NCBI GenBank assembly: GCA_013180625.2
Contig: SNVD02011224.1
Coordinates: 346,001-410,000 of the forward strand
Source: Boswellia sacra
Taxonomy: Eukaryota > Streptophyta > Magnoliopsida > Sapindales > Burseraceae
DNA: 64,000 nucleotides
Direction: 5' to 3'
The notes beneath the pieces are model-generated. The model did no database searches, was not told the origin of the DNA, and was given only the letters and a program-made list of their open reading frames with translations. This document shows positions 24,817 through 35,333 of the stretch, one piece after another. The first letter of the stretch is position 1; the number at the start of each line of letters is the position of its first letter. The position numbers and the translations under genes were made by a program.

Positions 24817-25406
24817 TTTTTTAAGGAGTTAGGAGTCCTTAATCCCTCTTCAGGACCCAAGAATAATAAAACAACAGTGTCAATTAAAGAAAATAAATCA
24901 AGGTAAATAAAATTTATATAGGTTCACCTCAATGTGAGGCTACGTCTTATTCTTTAGTCACTGCAAAAATTTCATTATAATGGAAGAAGGTTTACAAGAG
25001 ATCATCAAAATATTCTCAAGAACTCTCTCTAGGTCCTTACAAACACTCTAATACCTCTTACATGCTTTCCTAGATGGCTACCCTAAAAACACATATAAAT
25101 ATATAATGTAGACAAAATTACAAATCAGACCCTTGTAGAAAATTGCGTCAGAAAGTCGTGACCCTGAAATGTAGCGACGTGACTTTGATCCTTAGAGACG
25201 CAACTCCATGGTGTAGATGAACATGTCTATATGCGAATCCAATCTAGCAGTGCGACTTTTGCAGTATCGCGACGCATCCCTATGCTGTCTATCTATAATT
25301 GTTTTTGTTGTCCTGTAAGTGTTTCCAAGCATTGCAACGCTCCAACAGTGGCGTTGCGACCCTAGGTATTCTTTCTTACTTTGAGATTAGGCTCCAGAAC
25401 TCAACA
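24817..25406 (-). repeat. copia-1 5' LTR
   Basis: 590 bp. Its inner end abuts the decayed primer-binding site at 24805-24816. Confidence 0.8.
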
Positions 25407-25411
25407 AAGTA

Positions 25412-26510
25412 AGGGGGTCGACCTCTTTCAAATATGCAATTGGTAATGTAATAGATTATTAGTATAACGTATTTCAAATTTCTCAAAATTAACGAAAGTT
25501 AGTTGATTGAAATTTTTAAAATCATTTGATTTTCATTATCCTATCATGTTTCCTTCCAGTCGCACTCAGATCAATCTTCATTGCATATTTGTTTAATATT
25601 GAAAGGCCATGGCATATATGTTAGATAACTTTTGGAAAATTATTAACGAATCAACTTTAATTTAATAAACATGCCGTATACATGCATATGTTTTCCAAGG
25701 TTTGTTAATTAGTTGCTTGTTATCTTACAAACTTATAATTAATTAATCTTATAGTATTTCAATTTTTAATTCCATGTCCAAACTATAAAACTTTTGGGGC
25801 CTAGGCCAAGAGGGGAGTAGGACTAATTGTAAGGACAATTTATTTTTTATAGTGTATCTCCAGGTGGAATTCCACCATCCAAACTTCTCATCCCATGACT
25901 CAACTCTTAGAGGTTTACTTACTTACATGTGGGCACTTTGTGACTTAATTTGATTTGAAAAATGGGGTGCTTTATGGCTAAATAAAGAAGCTACTGGCTT
26001 TGAAGGAAGTTGTCTAAGACTTGTAGAATTAAGAGTAACTTGTTTGAACTTTCTATTTAAGCAATAAAGCTCTCTTTTATTCTCCCTCTAATGCTTTGCT
26101 TTCTTTCACTTAAATCCTTAAGTTTTGTTATTTTGTTTATTTTAATTATGATTTCCAAAATGTTATTAGCAAGACATAACTCTGTAAGTTTGCAGTTGTT
26201 TATATAATTTATTTTATATAAATATTCTTATGAGTGTGCTCCATGGTTGCCACTAAGTGGATCTTCCATATCAGAAAATAAGAATAGTTTGTCTATTTAT
26301 ATTATGTTGTTTGTTTTTCATTATCATTCTGTTACATCTGAGAATTATCTAGAAGATGCAAATTTGGCAATTTTTTAATTTGTTATACTCAATGAAGACA
26401 TGAAGAGATATTTATTATAAGCAAGAATCATCAAGATACATTAATAAGAATATTTCTTACATAATTTGATTGAAGAATTTGAAGAATCAAGCTGTTCGTG
26501 TCAAGTGTCA
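25412..26510. other. Intergenic DNA with LTR-like features
   Basis: At 25803 the purine-rich stretch CCAAGAGGGGAG plus GGACAATTTATT is nearly repeated at 28698. A stretch ending AATAAAGCTCTC near 26065 resembles an LTR polyadenylation region. I could not define ends. Confidence 0.35.
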
Positions 26511-26612
26511 AGTTGTTGTCGTGTCAAGATCTTGTCTAGTGTCGAGTTGTTGTCGTGTCGAGATCTTGTCTAGTGTCGAGTTGTTGTCGTGTCGAGATTT
26601 TGTCGAGCTTCG
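26511..26612. repeat. 34-bp minisatellite, three copies
   Basis: Units start at 26511, 26545 and 26579 with AGTTGTTGTCGTGTC. Decayed TGTCGAG words continue to about 26670. The Cys/Arg/Val-rich frames across it are by-products. Confidence 0.9.
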
Positions 26613-28530
26613 AGATTGTGTCAAGTGTCGAGACTATTTGTCAATATTATCGAGTATCGAGTGTCGAGTCTTGGATAGTTGTGCCGAGAATGTTGGTGAT
26701 GAGATTGATGGTGTCCACTTGCATGTGCCATGCACATGTTGATTTTTGTCTAACTTGTGATGAAACAAGAATATTATTTTAATTGTTATTTTACTGTTTC
26801 TAGAATTATATTTTAGGAAGTATTTGATTTATAATAAATATCTCCCTAAGATTAGGATATAGTATCTTATATTTCAAATAAAATAGGAGAATATTTATTT
26901 GTGTCCAAATTTCTTTAGGAGTTTAATTATAACACTTGTTATTATATTTCTTCTTATCCTAATATGATTTTGATTAGAATTTTTACAGGATTCTAAAGGA
27001 GATTTCGTCCAGGCCTCTCGCTATATATACCACGTTATATTTACATAACTGGTAGGCTAATCATGTGGAAGAGAGATTAATAGATTAGCTGATTTGGTTT
27101 TGAGAGAGTCTTGATTTTGGCATTCCATGAATTGATAGAAGAGCTTCAACACAAATTGGGATGTTTCCTTAATTTGATTCTTTGAGTCTTTTGATTCATG
27201 CATGAGTGGTAGACATCATATATGAGTTGTTGATTGAGTCTGTGTGAGTTAGTAGACACTTGGGATAACTTGCGGGTTAAGTGTTTATGTAATTCAATGT
27301 CAGATGTTGTGTGTTATGTATAACTTAACAGTGTGTTGTTAAGTTATCTGTGATAGAGAGTAAGCAGTGTCGCTAGAGTTTAAGATCTTTGTGAGGATTT
27401 TATTTTACAAAGATTAGGTCAGTGTGAGAGGGTGAATCAGCACTGTAAAAGGTTCTAAAGATTGTACAAACAAGAACTTAGTGAACTGCAGCTCTATAGC
27501 TGTCCGTGGATGTAGGGTTTCTAACCAAAACACATAAAATCCTCCTGCGCCGATTTACTTTACAGTTTACTGTTATATTACTCATAACTGCATACTTCCA
27601 GAACTATCACAAGCATTTCAATGCAAGATAAAGCAAGCACTATGATTTTTGTTCTACATCATTTATGTAAAGATTTGAAGACTCAATATTTTATAGTTCA
27701 AGATTCGTTGATTTTTTGGAATAATTTTCTATCATCATAGAGATATAATTCCTCTCAAATTCAAGAATGTTGAAGGAATTTAAAATTTAAAGATTACAAG
27801 AATATTGAAGCAACTCAATATTTCAAGATATAAATCAATTTCTGAAAACGACTAAAGACTATTCAGGATTGCATTGGTATTAAAGTTTTATGGTTAATAA
27901 ATGACTGAGAAGAATATTATAGCAAGAGTTTGCAACTTCTATGCTCAAATTTAATTCTACGTAAGATATATCAAGAGCATCACTACAAAAATTCAAGATT
28001 GATTTATTTTCTTTTGGTTACAAAGAAGAATAATGAGCTCTCTTTGAAGAATCATCAACTACATTCCAAAAAATGAACGTTTATATCATTGATAATAACA
28101 AGAATACTTGAAGACATTCTTGACAGTTTGAAGACGGTGTTGATAACTTGAAGATTGCTCTAGAAGAAATTACAAATTTACAAGTGATTACAACAATAAC
28201 GACAACAAGATCCAAGAATGGAATATTGATGTGGTTAAGAAAAGGCAAGAAAAAGGATTTACAAAGATCATTCAATACTTATGAAGACTAAAACACCAAT
28301 TACAAGGAAGTATTTATCACTTTTGTCTATTGTCTATATATTATCTTTTATACTAATCTCATACTAATGCCCTAACTAAAAATTTGTTGATTCCATTGGT
28401 TAATGTGTAAAATATATGGATATTACTCGTCTGACCATCTAATAAGATGGCAGATTTTTCCCTATAAAGGGAAATCGGATTCTATTCTCTCACAATTTAT
28501 AGCTCTTAAGCTATACCTTTTTATTTTCCA
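26613..28530. other. Purine-skewed unassigned DNA
   Basis: Rich in TCAAGA/GAAGA words, with no long frame. A TATA-like CTATATATACC near 27020 and GTGGATGTAGGG near 27506 recall the R-U5 region of copia LTRs, so a decayed LTR is possible, but no partner or target duplication was found. Confidence 0.3.
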
Positions 28531-28652
28531 ATCGAGACTACTCCTGGCGGAGACTTGTTTCCCAGTCAATACTACTCTTAGTAGAGACTTGTCAATCGAG
28601 ACTGCTCATGATGGAGACTCAATCCCCAGTCGAGAATACTCGTGGTGGAGAC
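28531..28652. repeat. Degenerate ~30-35-bp repeat, four copies
   Basis: The word ATCGAGACTACTCcTGGcGGAGACT recurs at about 28531, 28563, 28592 and 28628 with variations (CAGTCAATACTACTC, CAATCGAGACTGCTC, CAGTCGAGAATACTC). Confidence 0.8.
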
Positions 28653-28849
28653 AAAAAGTTAAAGCTCTTGAGGAGGTTAATATCCTTGATTGAGATATGG
28701 GCCAAGAGGGGAGCGGGACTACTTTTTAGGGACAATTTATTATTATTATTATTTTTTTTAACCTTTTTTAAGGATTCTTTTGGTGGATATGACTGGACTA
28801 CTTTTGGTCCCAATCTCCGTTGCTAGTCCAAATTCATAGGACAAAATTT

Positions 28850-30057
28850 TTTATATTAACTAATAATAATATGAAATAAGATATAACAATAAATATGAAA
28901 TATTGCAAAAAAAATTAATATAATAAAATAAAATTTATTTTGTAAATAATAACAAATAATTATATTATTATTATCATTAAAACTACATTATTTAATTAAT
29001 AACCTATTAAATTTATATTTAAAGTGCAATTATATAAAAATAATTTAAATAATTTAAGATTTTAGTAAAATCACTAGTTTTAAAAATTTTATATTTTTAA
29101 TTAGTAAATTAGAGTCAGATATTTTATTAGAATATTCAATAGCTAGTTTCTCAATTGCACCTAAAATTTTTATTTAAATTTATTTTGATTATCTAATTTT
29201 AAAAAAAAGTACTAATAATAAACTTTAAGTATATAATGATTACATTCAAATAAGTAGTGTTACACTTATGAAGTCTGTATACATAGTTTGTATATAAAGT
29301 TAATGTGGCAGTGCTCATTGAAATGCCACATCACTTATGAGCATTTATTATATTGATAACTCATTAATCTTTTCATTCATTTTCACATCAACTTTATATA
29401 TAGTCTTTGTAAGTGTAGTATTATTGTATTCGGATCCATTAGAATTGAGACAGTAATAATGCATATATAAGATAGCATTTGAGATAGTAGTAAACAATTG
29501 GCTTCTGACAGATTGCAACTACATTAGGTGCATGTTCAATTAGTATTTGCATCGACAACTAACCTGGAAATTTCTAATTAATAGACGAGAATATTATAAT
29601 TAACTTGGTTTTTATCTTACAGGATTAGCTACAATAAATTCTATGTATTAATACATCCCATTTTTTGGAGAAAAAAAAAATATATATCATATTGAAGTAT
29701 CATATGACAAATAAACAGATAAAATTTTAACCTGTGACAGTAAGTTACATATTTATATGCTTTTATTTTATAAAATAAATCTAAATATTTTTTTAATCTT
29801 TAATTACTTTAATAAAAGTTGATAAAATAATTAAATATTAGCATGTAATTGAATTATAAAAAAGAGAAGACAACTTCTTAAAAAAAACATTTATTATAAT
29901 TAACTATAAGATTTAAAAAGGTATTTTTTATAAGTTATTTTAATTTTATGATTTAGTTTTAATTCTATCACAAAATAAAGAGGATTAATTGATTCAGCAA
30001 CATGATTGTATAATGTTGTAGTTTTATAATTTCTATTGTATTTTATTTTGATTTGTT
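28850..30057. other. AT-rich intergenic DNA
   Basis: Extremely AT-rich. No gene, RNA or element ends recognised. Confidence 0.4.
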
Positions 30058-30769
30058 GTGAGTTTCATGTTTAATTTTACAAGTTAATGGTTAGGTTTTA
30101 CAAGTTCATCATTTTGTGTTACAAGTTCTCATATAATTGTCAATTGAATGGTTGATTTTACTAGTTTTAGATATCATGCATGTTGCAACTTTTATATTCC
30201 TTGTTTCAATCTTGGTTAACCTTGTTACGAGTTTCATGTTTTATTTTACAAGTTAACGTGAGGATTTACAAGTCCATCGTTCCTTGTTACAAGTCCATGC
30301 ATGATTGCAAGTTAAAGGTTTAATTTTACTAGTTTTAAGTGTCGTGTTGCAACTTTTATGTATATTGTTACCATCTTAGATAATCTTGTTGCGACTTTTA
30401 TGTTTTATTTTACAAGTTAACTTTAGATTTTACACGTTCATCGTTTCATGTTACAAGTTCACGTGTAATTGCAAGTTGAAGGTTCGATTTTACTAGTTTT
30501 CGGTATCATGTTGTAATTTTTATGTGTTTTGTTTTAATCTTGGTTAACTTTGTTACGACTTTCATCTTCTATATTACAAGTTAACGTTAAGTTTTACAAG
30601 TTCATCGTTTCGTATTATAAGTCCACGTATGATTGCAAGTTAAAGGTTTGATTTTATTAATTTTAAGTATTATGTTGCAACTTTTATGTTCTTTGTTATA
30701 ATTTTGGTTAATCTTGTTGCGAGTATCATGTCGTATTTTACAAGTTAACGTGACGTTTTGCAAGTTCAT
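30058..30769. repeat. ~165-bp tandem repeat array, left part
   Basis: Monomers are marked by GAGTTTCATG-type words at about 30060, 30229, 30385, 30551 and 30720. Each monomer holds several TTACAAGTT words about 20-25 bp apart, and CAACTTTTATGTTCC near its end. The array is interrupted by the gypsy element and resumes at 38961. Confidence 0.9.
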
Positions 30770-32297
30770 TAACACATCCGAAAAAGGATTGTCTCCCAAG
30801 TATAGGAGTGTCGAAGTAATAAACCCGGTGAGACCGAGGTCGATCCACGAGGAAGGGAATTTAAGCGTTACAAATTATAAGCTCAACAAATGTGATATGG
30901 ATGATTCAAAGAGGTGACATGATAATATCAACAAGTATGTAAGATGGTAGGTGGTATTACCGACCATTCAAATATAAAACAAAAAGCAAGAGGAGGTAAA
31001 ACCATCCACGGAAATAGGTGGTATAACCAACCATAGTAAATTAAAGAACAATTTCATAAGGTGGTAGAACCTACCATAGTAAATAAAATAAAAAGTTCAT
31101 AAACAATAGAATAATTAAAATACAAGAGGAATTAACACAATAACAATGAAGGCTAAGGTTAGGGGATCCGCCCTTGATATTTCAAATAAGGATAATTAAC
31201 CCATTTTAGTTATATGAATTATATTTGTTTCATTACCAATATTTATACCACTTTTTGTAAATGGGTTCAAGCATCCAATGTGCCAATCACCATATGTCTA
31301 CAACAAATCAAGGTTCCTAACTAGATTCGTGTCGGTAAGGAAGAACCATACATCATCTAGAAAGGATCCAAGCATTTGATGTGCCAAGGATTGTCGACAA
31401 TGGATCAAGACCTCCACTTTACGAGTGGTGTCAAGATTGATTAAGAAATTAAATATAAATCATATTGAATAAACATTATAAGATTAAGATTATTAAGCAC
31501 ATATTAAGGGTTAGAGAATCCTTATTCTCATATCAAGGGTTTCACCCTTTCACCTTAGCAAAAGAGAAATTAGAAGAACATTATAATAGAAAGAAAATAA
31601 AATGCAAGAAAAAGGAAATTCATTAATAACATAAACACACAAAACACAATACAAGATCCTAGCCAAAGCCAAAATGTTCCAGCCAAGGCCAAGATGCCCT
31701 AATGGGTCACAAGGCACCTCTATTTATAGATACATCCAGGGGCAAACTTGTCAAATTACAAGGGCATAATTGTCAAATATTAGTTGTAAATATCTTTGAC
31801 AATTGGGATCATTAGGCACCGACTTTGACCATCAATTTTGACATCGAAATGTTGTGAATTTTAATCACATGTCTTCATGAAAGTTGTAGATATTTCTCTC
31901 AGCTTTCTAGAACATATTGATTTGCACAATTTGGATACGTATTTTGAGAGATACGGTCCAAATACTGAGGCCTGGTCAGACTGGACCGAGACTGTAGATG
32001 GGTTCAATTCAAGCCCAATTTTGGTCCACTAAAAGCTCGAATTTGATTATGCTTTTGAGATGCAATCTTGTAGACAATTTAATCAGATTTCCAAAACATT
32101 AAGAATTGCACCATTCTGATCTATAAATAGAGAGTTATGCCCATTTTACCGAACCTGTAACAAAACCAAAATTAAGAGGAATTAATTCCAAAGATGCAAA
32201 TGCTACAAATATGCTTAAGTTGAGGAATTTAATGACACTATTAATGCAATATGATGAACTAAACTCTTATTAAACATGCATATTTAAGTGTTCATCA
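30770..32297 (-). repeat. gypsy-1 3' LTR
   Basis: 1,528 bp. The inner end is the normal TCA/TGA; the outer end is TAACAC where the other LTRs have TGACAC. A TATA box (TCTATAAATAG) lies at about 31719-31730 on the minus strand. Confidence 0.92.
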
Positions 32298-32309
32298 CAC
32301 CCCCCAACT
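32298..32309 (-). other. gypsy-1 polypurine tract
   Basis: TTGGGGGGTG on the minus strand, directly before the 3' LTR. It would prime plus-strand DNA synthesis. Confidence 0.85.
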
Positions 32310-33628
32310 AGCTTATTGCTAGTCCCTAGCAATTAAAGCGTTATTATTTAGAAGTGATTTATAGAATTTTACATCCAAGGTGGTCATTTATTGCACTCTC
32401 CTTGATTTTATCCAAATAAACAAACTCTCAACTGATTTTTTTTTTAATATGACTCACGTACCCTTCAGTCAAGATATCAACAAACCTTCTTTTTGTGCTC
32501 AGTCGACACATGATTATGGGGCTTATTAGAAAGAAGCTATATCGGTTCTAATATTTGTTAAGGCTAACAACCTTAGGTAAGGGGCATTTATTCATTATAT
32601 ATATATATATATTTTTTTTCTCTCTTTTTTTTTGAAGGAATGCATCTTTAACCCATGTAGCGAGCCTTAGGCTAATGACTCCCAAACCAGTTGGCCTTAG
32701 GGCATTAGGTGTTAAGACACCCCTTCGAGCTTAACGACTCGGGTTGCCGATGCTTTATTTTTGCTTAGAAACTTGTGGATAGTGCAATGTTCAATCCCAT
32801 TAAGCTTTCTCCTTAATCCATGTAGCGAGCTTTGGGCCAATAGCTCCCAAACCAGTTGGTCTTAGGGTATTAGGTGTTGAGGCACCCCTCGGGCTTAATT
32901 GCTCGAATTAAGGAGGCTACGAGACCAAACTTATCCACAATTGCTCTCTTCTTTTTTTTTCACTTTTTTTTTCACTTTTTTTTTTAACTTTCCCCTTCCT
33001 TTGTGTTGTTATCCTAAACAAAACAAAAGAACTCAATATTACAACATTTCATTTTGCCATCCACAATCATGCATCAAGGTATGTGTGTGTGTGTGAAGAA
33101 AGGTTCATGAATACTTGCTTAATGAGTACATAAGCACACAATTTTTAAATGATAAGGTTGTGAGAGTTCATAGATTTGAATAATTCAAAGTGAAATGAAT
33201 AAGACCTCCTTGTTATAAAATTCAAAAATCAAGACTAAATAATATCAAGTTAGCTAAAATGAGTTCACAAGATCAAAATAAAATGACAAATTGGTTAGAA
33301 TGGGTTTCAAGAGTTCAAACTGGTCCTCTTTACTCTACCATTCCTGACCCAGAATGCGTCTCAAGAGGATTTGAACTCCTTACACCGCACTCTGAATCTA
33401 ATTACTAACTCGCTTTTTTTTTTGCAAGAAAAAGGAAAATTCAAGACACACTTATGTCTACTATCCTTCCCCCCCAACCAAATGAAACATTGTCCTCAAT
33501 GTTTAAATGTAGAGAGATAAAGTATAGCAGACATTACCTGAAGCTTCTGTTATTCAAGAGAGATGACCTGAAAGACTCATAAAATAACATGTTAAAATAA
33601 AATAAAATAAAGGACAAGAAGAAAAAAA
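32310..33628. other. gypsy-1 untranslated region between LOG ORF and 3' LTR
   Basis: No long frame. It contains two related blocks ending in CATGTAGCGAGC...TTAGGGcaTTAGGTGTTaAG, plus poly-T tracts of differing length. The block is closely conserved in gypsy-2 (60864-62229). Confidence 0.7.
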
Positions 33629-34279
33629 TTATAAACGGAGATTCATATCCAATTTGCACTTTTTGTTTTGCCCTCCTGCCCAATTAATTTGAGTACTAGC
33701 TGGGTCAGGTTCATACTCAACTTCTTGTAATTTGTCAAGTAACTCACCAGCAGAAGTGGCAGAAACAAGGATCTTTCTCGCTGAATGAGGGATAAAATTT
33801 TGTTCCACAGCTGCATCAACAAAACTTATCAAAGGATCAAAGAAATTGTTAACATTCAACAAACCTATGGGTTTTTGATGGAGATTCAGTTGGGCCCAAG
33901 AGGCAATTTGAAAAATTTCTTCAAGAGTGCCAAAGCCACCTGGTAAAGCAATAAAGGCATCTGAATTGATGAGCATATGTGCCATGCGTTCATGCATAGA
34001 GGAGACCTGTAACTCCTTCCCAACCGTTTTTCCAACAATGCTTTCTACAGCCAAAGCTTTAGGAATAACTCCTAACACTTGACTACCTCCTACATGTGCA
34101 GCTGTTGATACGCAACCCATTAACCCGAGGCTACCTCCCCTATAAACCACATGAATCTTTCTTTCAGCCAGTAGTCTACCAAGGTAATTTGCTACTTCTA
34201 TAAACTCCTCACTTTTACCTGGTCGGGATCCACAGAATACACATATCCTTTGGATTCGACGTTTTGAAGTTCCCTCCAT
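33629..34279 (-). CDS. LOG-type cytokinin riboside 5'-monophosphate phosphoribohydrolase, retroelement cargo (copy 1)
   Basis: 216 codons, one exon. LOG enzymes split cytokinin nucleotides into free active cytokinin and ribose 5-phosphate in the cytosol. The Rossmann-type fold starts at ICVFCGSRPGK (12-22). Signature motifs are YRGGSLGLMG (46-55), MHERMA (95-100) and PGGFGTLEE (113-121), which give the conserved Arg98 and Glu121. The consensus first motif begins GGGS; here Gly47 is Arg, which may harm nucleotide binding. The C-terminus (CKLDMNLRL) resembles the tail of plant LOGL10-like proteins. Plant LOG genes have several introns, so an intron-free copy inside LTRs indicates capture through RNA. 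The ATG at 34279 follows a TATA-like stretch by about 50 bp. Confidence 0.9.
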   Translation of the reverse strand: MEGTSKRRIQRICVFCGSRPGKSEEFIEVANYLGRLLAERKIHVVYRGGSLGLMGCVSTAAHVGGSQVLGVIPKALAVESIVGKTVGKELQVSSMHERMAHMLINSDAFIALPGGFGTLEEIFQIASWAQLNLHQKPIGLLNVNNFFDPLISFVDAAVEQNFIPHSARKILVSATSAGELLDKLQEVEYEPDPASTQINWAGGQNKKCKLDMNLRL

Positions 34280-34327
34280 GTCTATGCAACTCTCTAACTA
34301 TGTGTGAAGAAGAGAACAAGAGATGTG

Positions 34328-34337
34328 GTATTTATGG
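34328..34337 (-). promoter_or_regulatory. TATA-like box ahead of LOG cargo ORF
   Basis: CCATAAATAC on the minus strand, followed by a pyrimidine-rich leader (CTCTTGTTCTCTTCTTCAC) and the ATG about 50 bp away. In gypsy-2 the same site reads CCATAAAAAC. It could be a private promoter or chance. Confidence 0.35.
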
Positions 34338-34594
34338 AGTGCAAAAAGGTATGCTAATGATGATATCTATCTAGGTAGCTCGGTTGTTTGTTGAAAAATT
34401 TGACAATAATGCATAAAAATTCAAAAGATGATGAAATAAGACACCATAAGTCAAACAAAAGATACAAATTCAAAAATGACAGCTATGAGGTATTAAAATT
34501 CAAAAATGATGGCACGCATGCATATGTACAGGTAGTTGTGACTGTGGCTCACATCTTCCTCTGGTTTTATGTCCAGAAACGACTTAAACACCTT

Positions 34595-35194
34595 TTATGA
34601 GTTAGGGATATGCTTCCCATCCAGTTTTCTTATAAACTGGCAAACAGGGTCGTTTTGAGTCAGATTCCCAAGACTATAGCGTTCCTGCTCATCTCGGAAT
34701 TGTGTCCACAAATTAAAAATTTCATGCTGCACAAGTCCACAAGAATGCGTCTCAAGAGTCACTCGGATATCATCCAAAGACTCCTTACTCAGTCCATCCT
34801 TGATGAACTGTAGCTTATCCTCTCGATTGTTAGACAAATATCCCAATGAGCAGCAACGCTGGTTATAAGTCCATCTTGCACATTTGTGACAAACTTGTAA
34901 CCTTTTTGCTCTTCGCTTTTTGGCATAAGAGCTTTTTCCCAAACCTGGCACATGGGAAACAAGATTATCTGAAAACTCACAAGAGAATCGAACCTTGGCT
35001 TCAATTAACCATCTTAAATCAGCAGGAATACCCTTACGCATCAACAACCTTAGTCTTTCTGCACGAGCTTTATAAATTTTAAGCAAATCATTTTGAGGAA
35101 GAGAGGGAAAATGTTTGTGCAATTTTGAGAGAATGGTATCCATGTGAAGAAAATGAGAGAGAAGAAAAGAAAATGGATGCAAGGTGAGCAACAA
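34595..35194 (-). CDS. Unknown basic Cys-cluster protein, retroelement cargo (copy 1)
   Basis: 199 codons from the first ATG. The second ATG (35143, MDTILSKLHKHF) is an equally good start, because the first 17 residues are just a hydrophobic stretch. From the N-terminus there is a helical segment (LPQNDLLKIYKARAERLRLL), a basic patch SSYAKKRRAKR (about 88-98), then Cys102-x2-Cys105 and Cys114. Residue 110 is Tyr here but Cys in copy 2, so the four-Cys cluster is complete only there. A basic patch joined to a Cys cluster is the layout of cysteine-rich nucleic-acid-binding proteins of carlavirus-like plant RNA viruses. I offer that as a hypothesis from layout only. It lies between the pol position and the LOG ORF. 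Confidence 0.75.
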   Translation of the reverse strand: MLLTLHPFSFLLSHFLHMDTILSKLHKHFPSLPQNDLLKIYKARAERLRLLMRKGIPADLRWLIEAKVRFSCEFSDNLVSHVPGLGKSSYAKKRRAKRLQVCHKCARWTYNQRCCSLGYLSNNREDKLQFIKDGLSKESLDDIRVTLETHSCGLVQHEIFNLWTQFRDEQERYSLGNLTQNDPVCQFIRKLDGKHIPNS

Positions 35195-35333
35195 TTTTTA
35201 GGGAACTGAAAAACCGACTTTAAAAGCCACGGAGTACGTATCCGCCACTTGACCGGGAAATAAAATAAAAACACACAACTAAAATAAACGCACACAAAAT
35301 AAAATAAAAACAAACTAGAAATGATAGCAAAAA

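Larger units (their letters stand above)
20323..25406 (-). mobile_element. Ty1-copia retrotransposon, degenerate, with both LTRs (copia-1)
   Basis: The LTRs at 20323-20823 and 24817-25406 share their ends (TGTTG... and ...ACTTAACA/ACTCAACA). Flanks AAGCA (20318-20322) and AAGTA (25407-25411) are a 5-bp target duplication with one change. On the minus strand the order is 5' LTR, primer site TGTTATCAAAGC (a decayed match to initiator-Met tRNA sites), gag, protease, integrase, reverse transcriptase, RNase H, then purine tract AAGTGGAGGA and 3' LTR. This order (integrase before reverse transcriptase) defines copia. Many stops and frameshifts make it non-functional. Confidence 0.9.

Noticed and set aside
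26470..26782. Cys/Val/Arg-rich overlapping frames
   Set aside because: By-product of the 34-bp minisatellite, which has no stop in these frames.
33629..34279. The LOG ORF as an ordinary host gene
   Set aside because: It lies between gag and the 3' LTR of one element, recurs at the same place in a second element, and has no introns.
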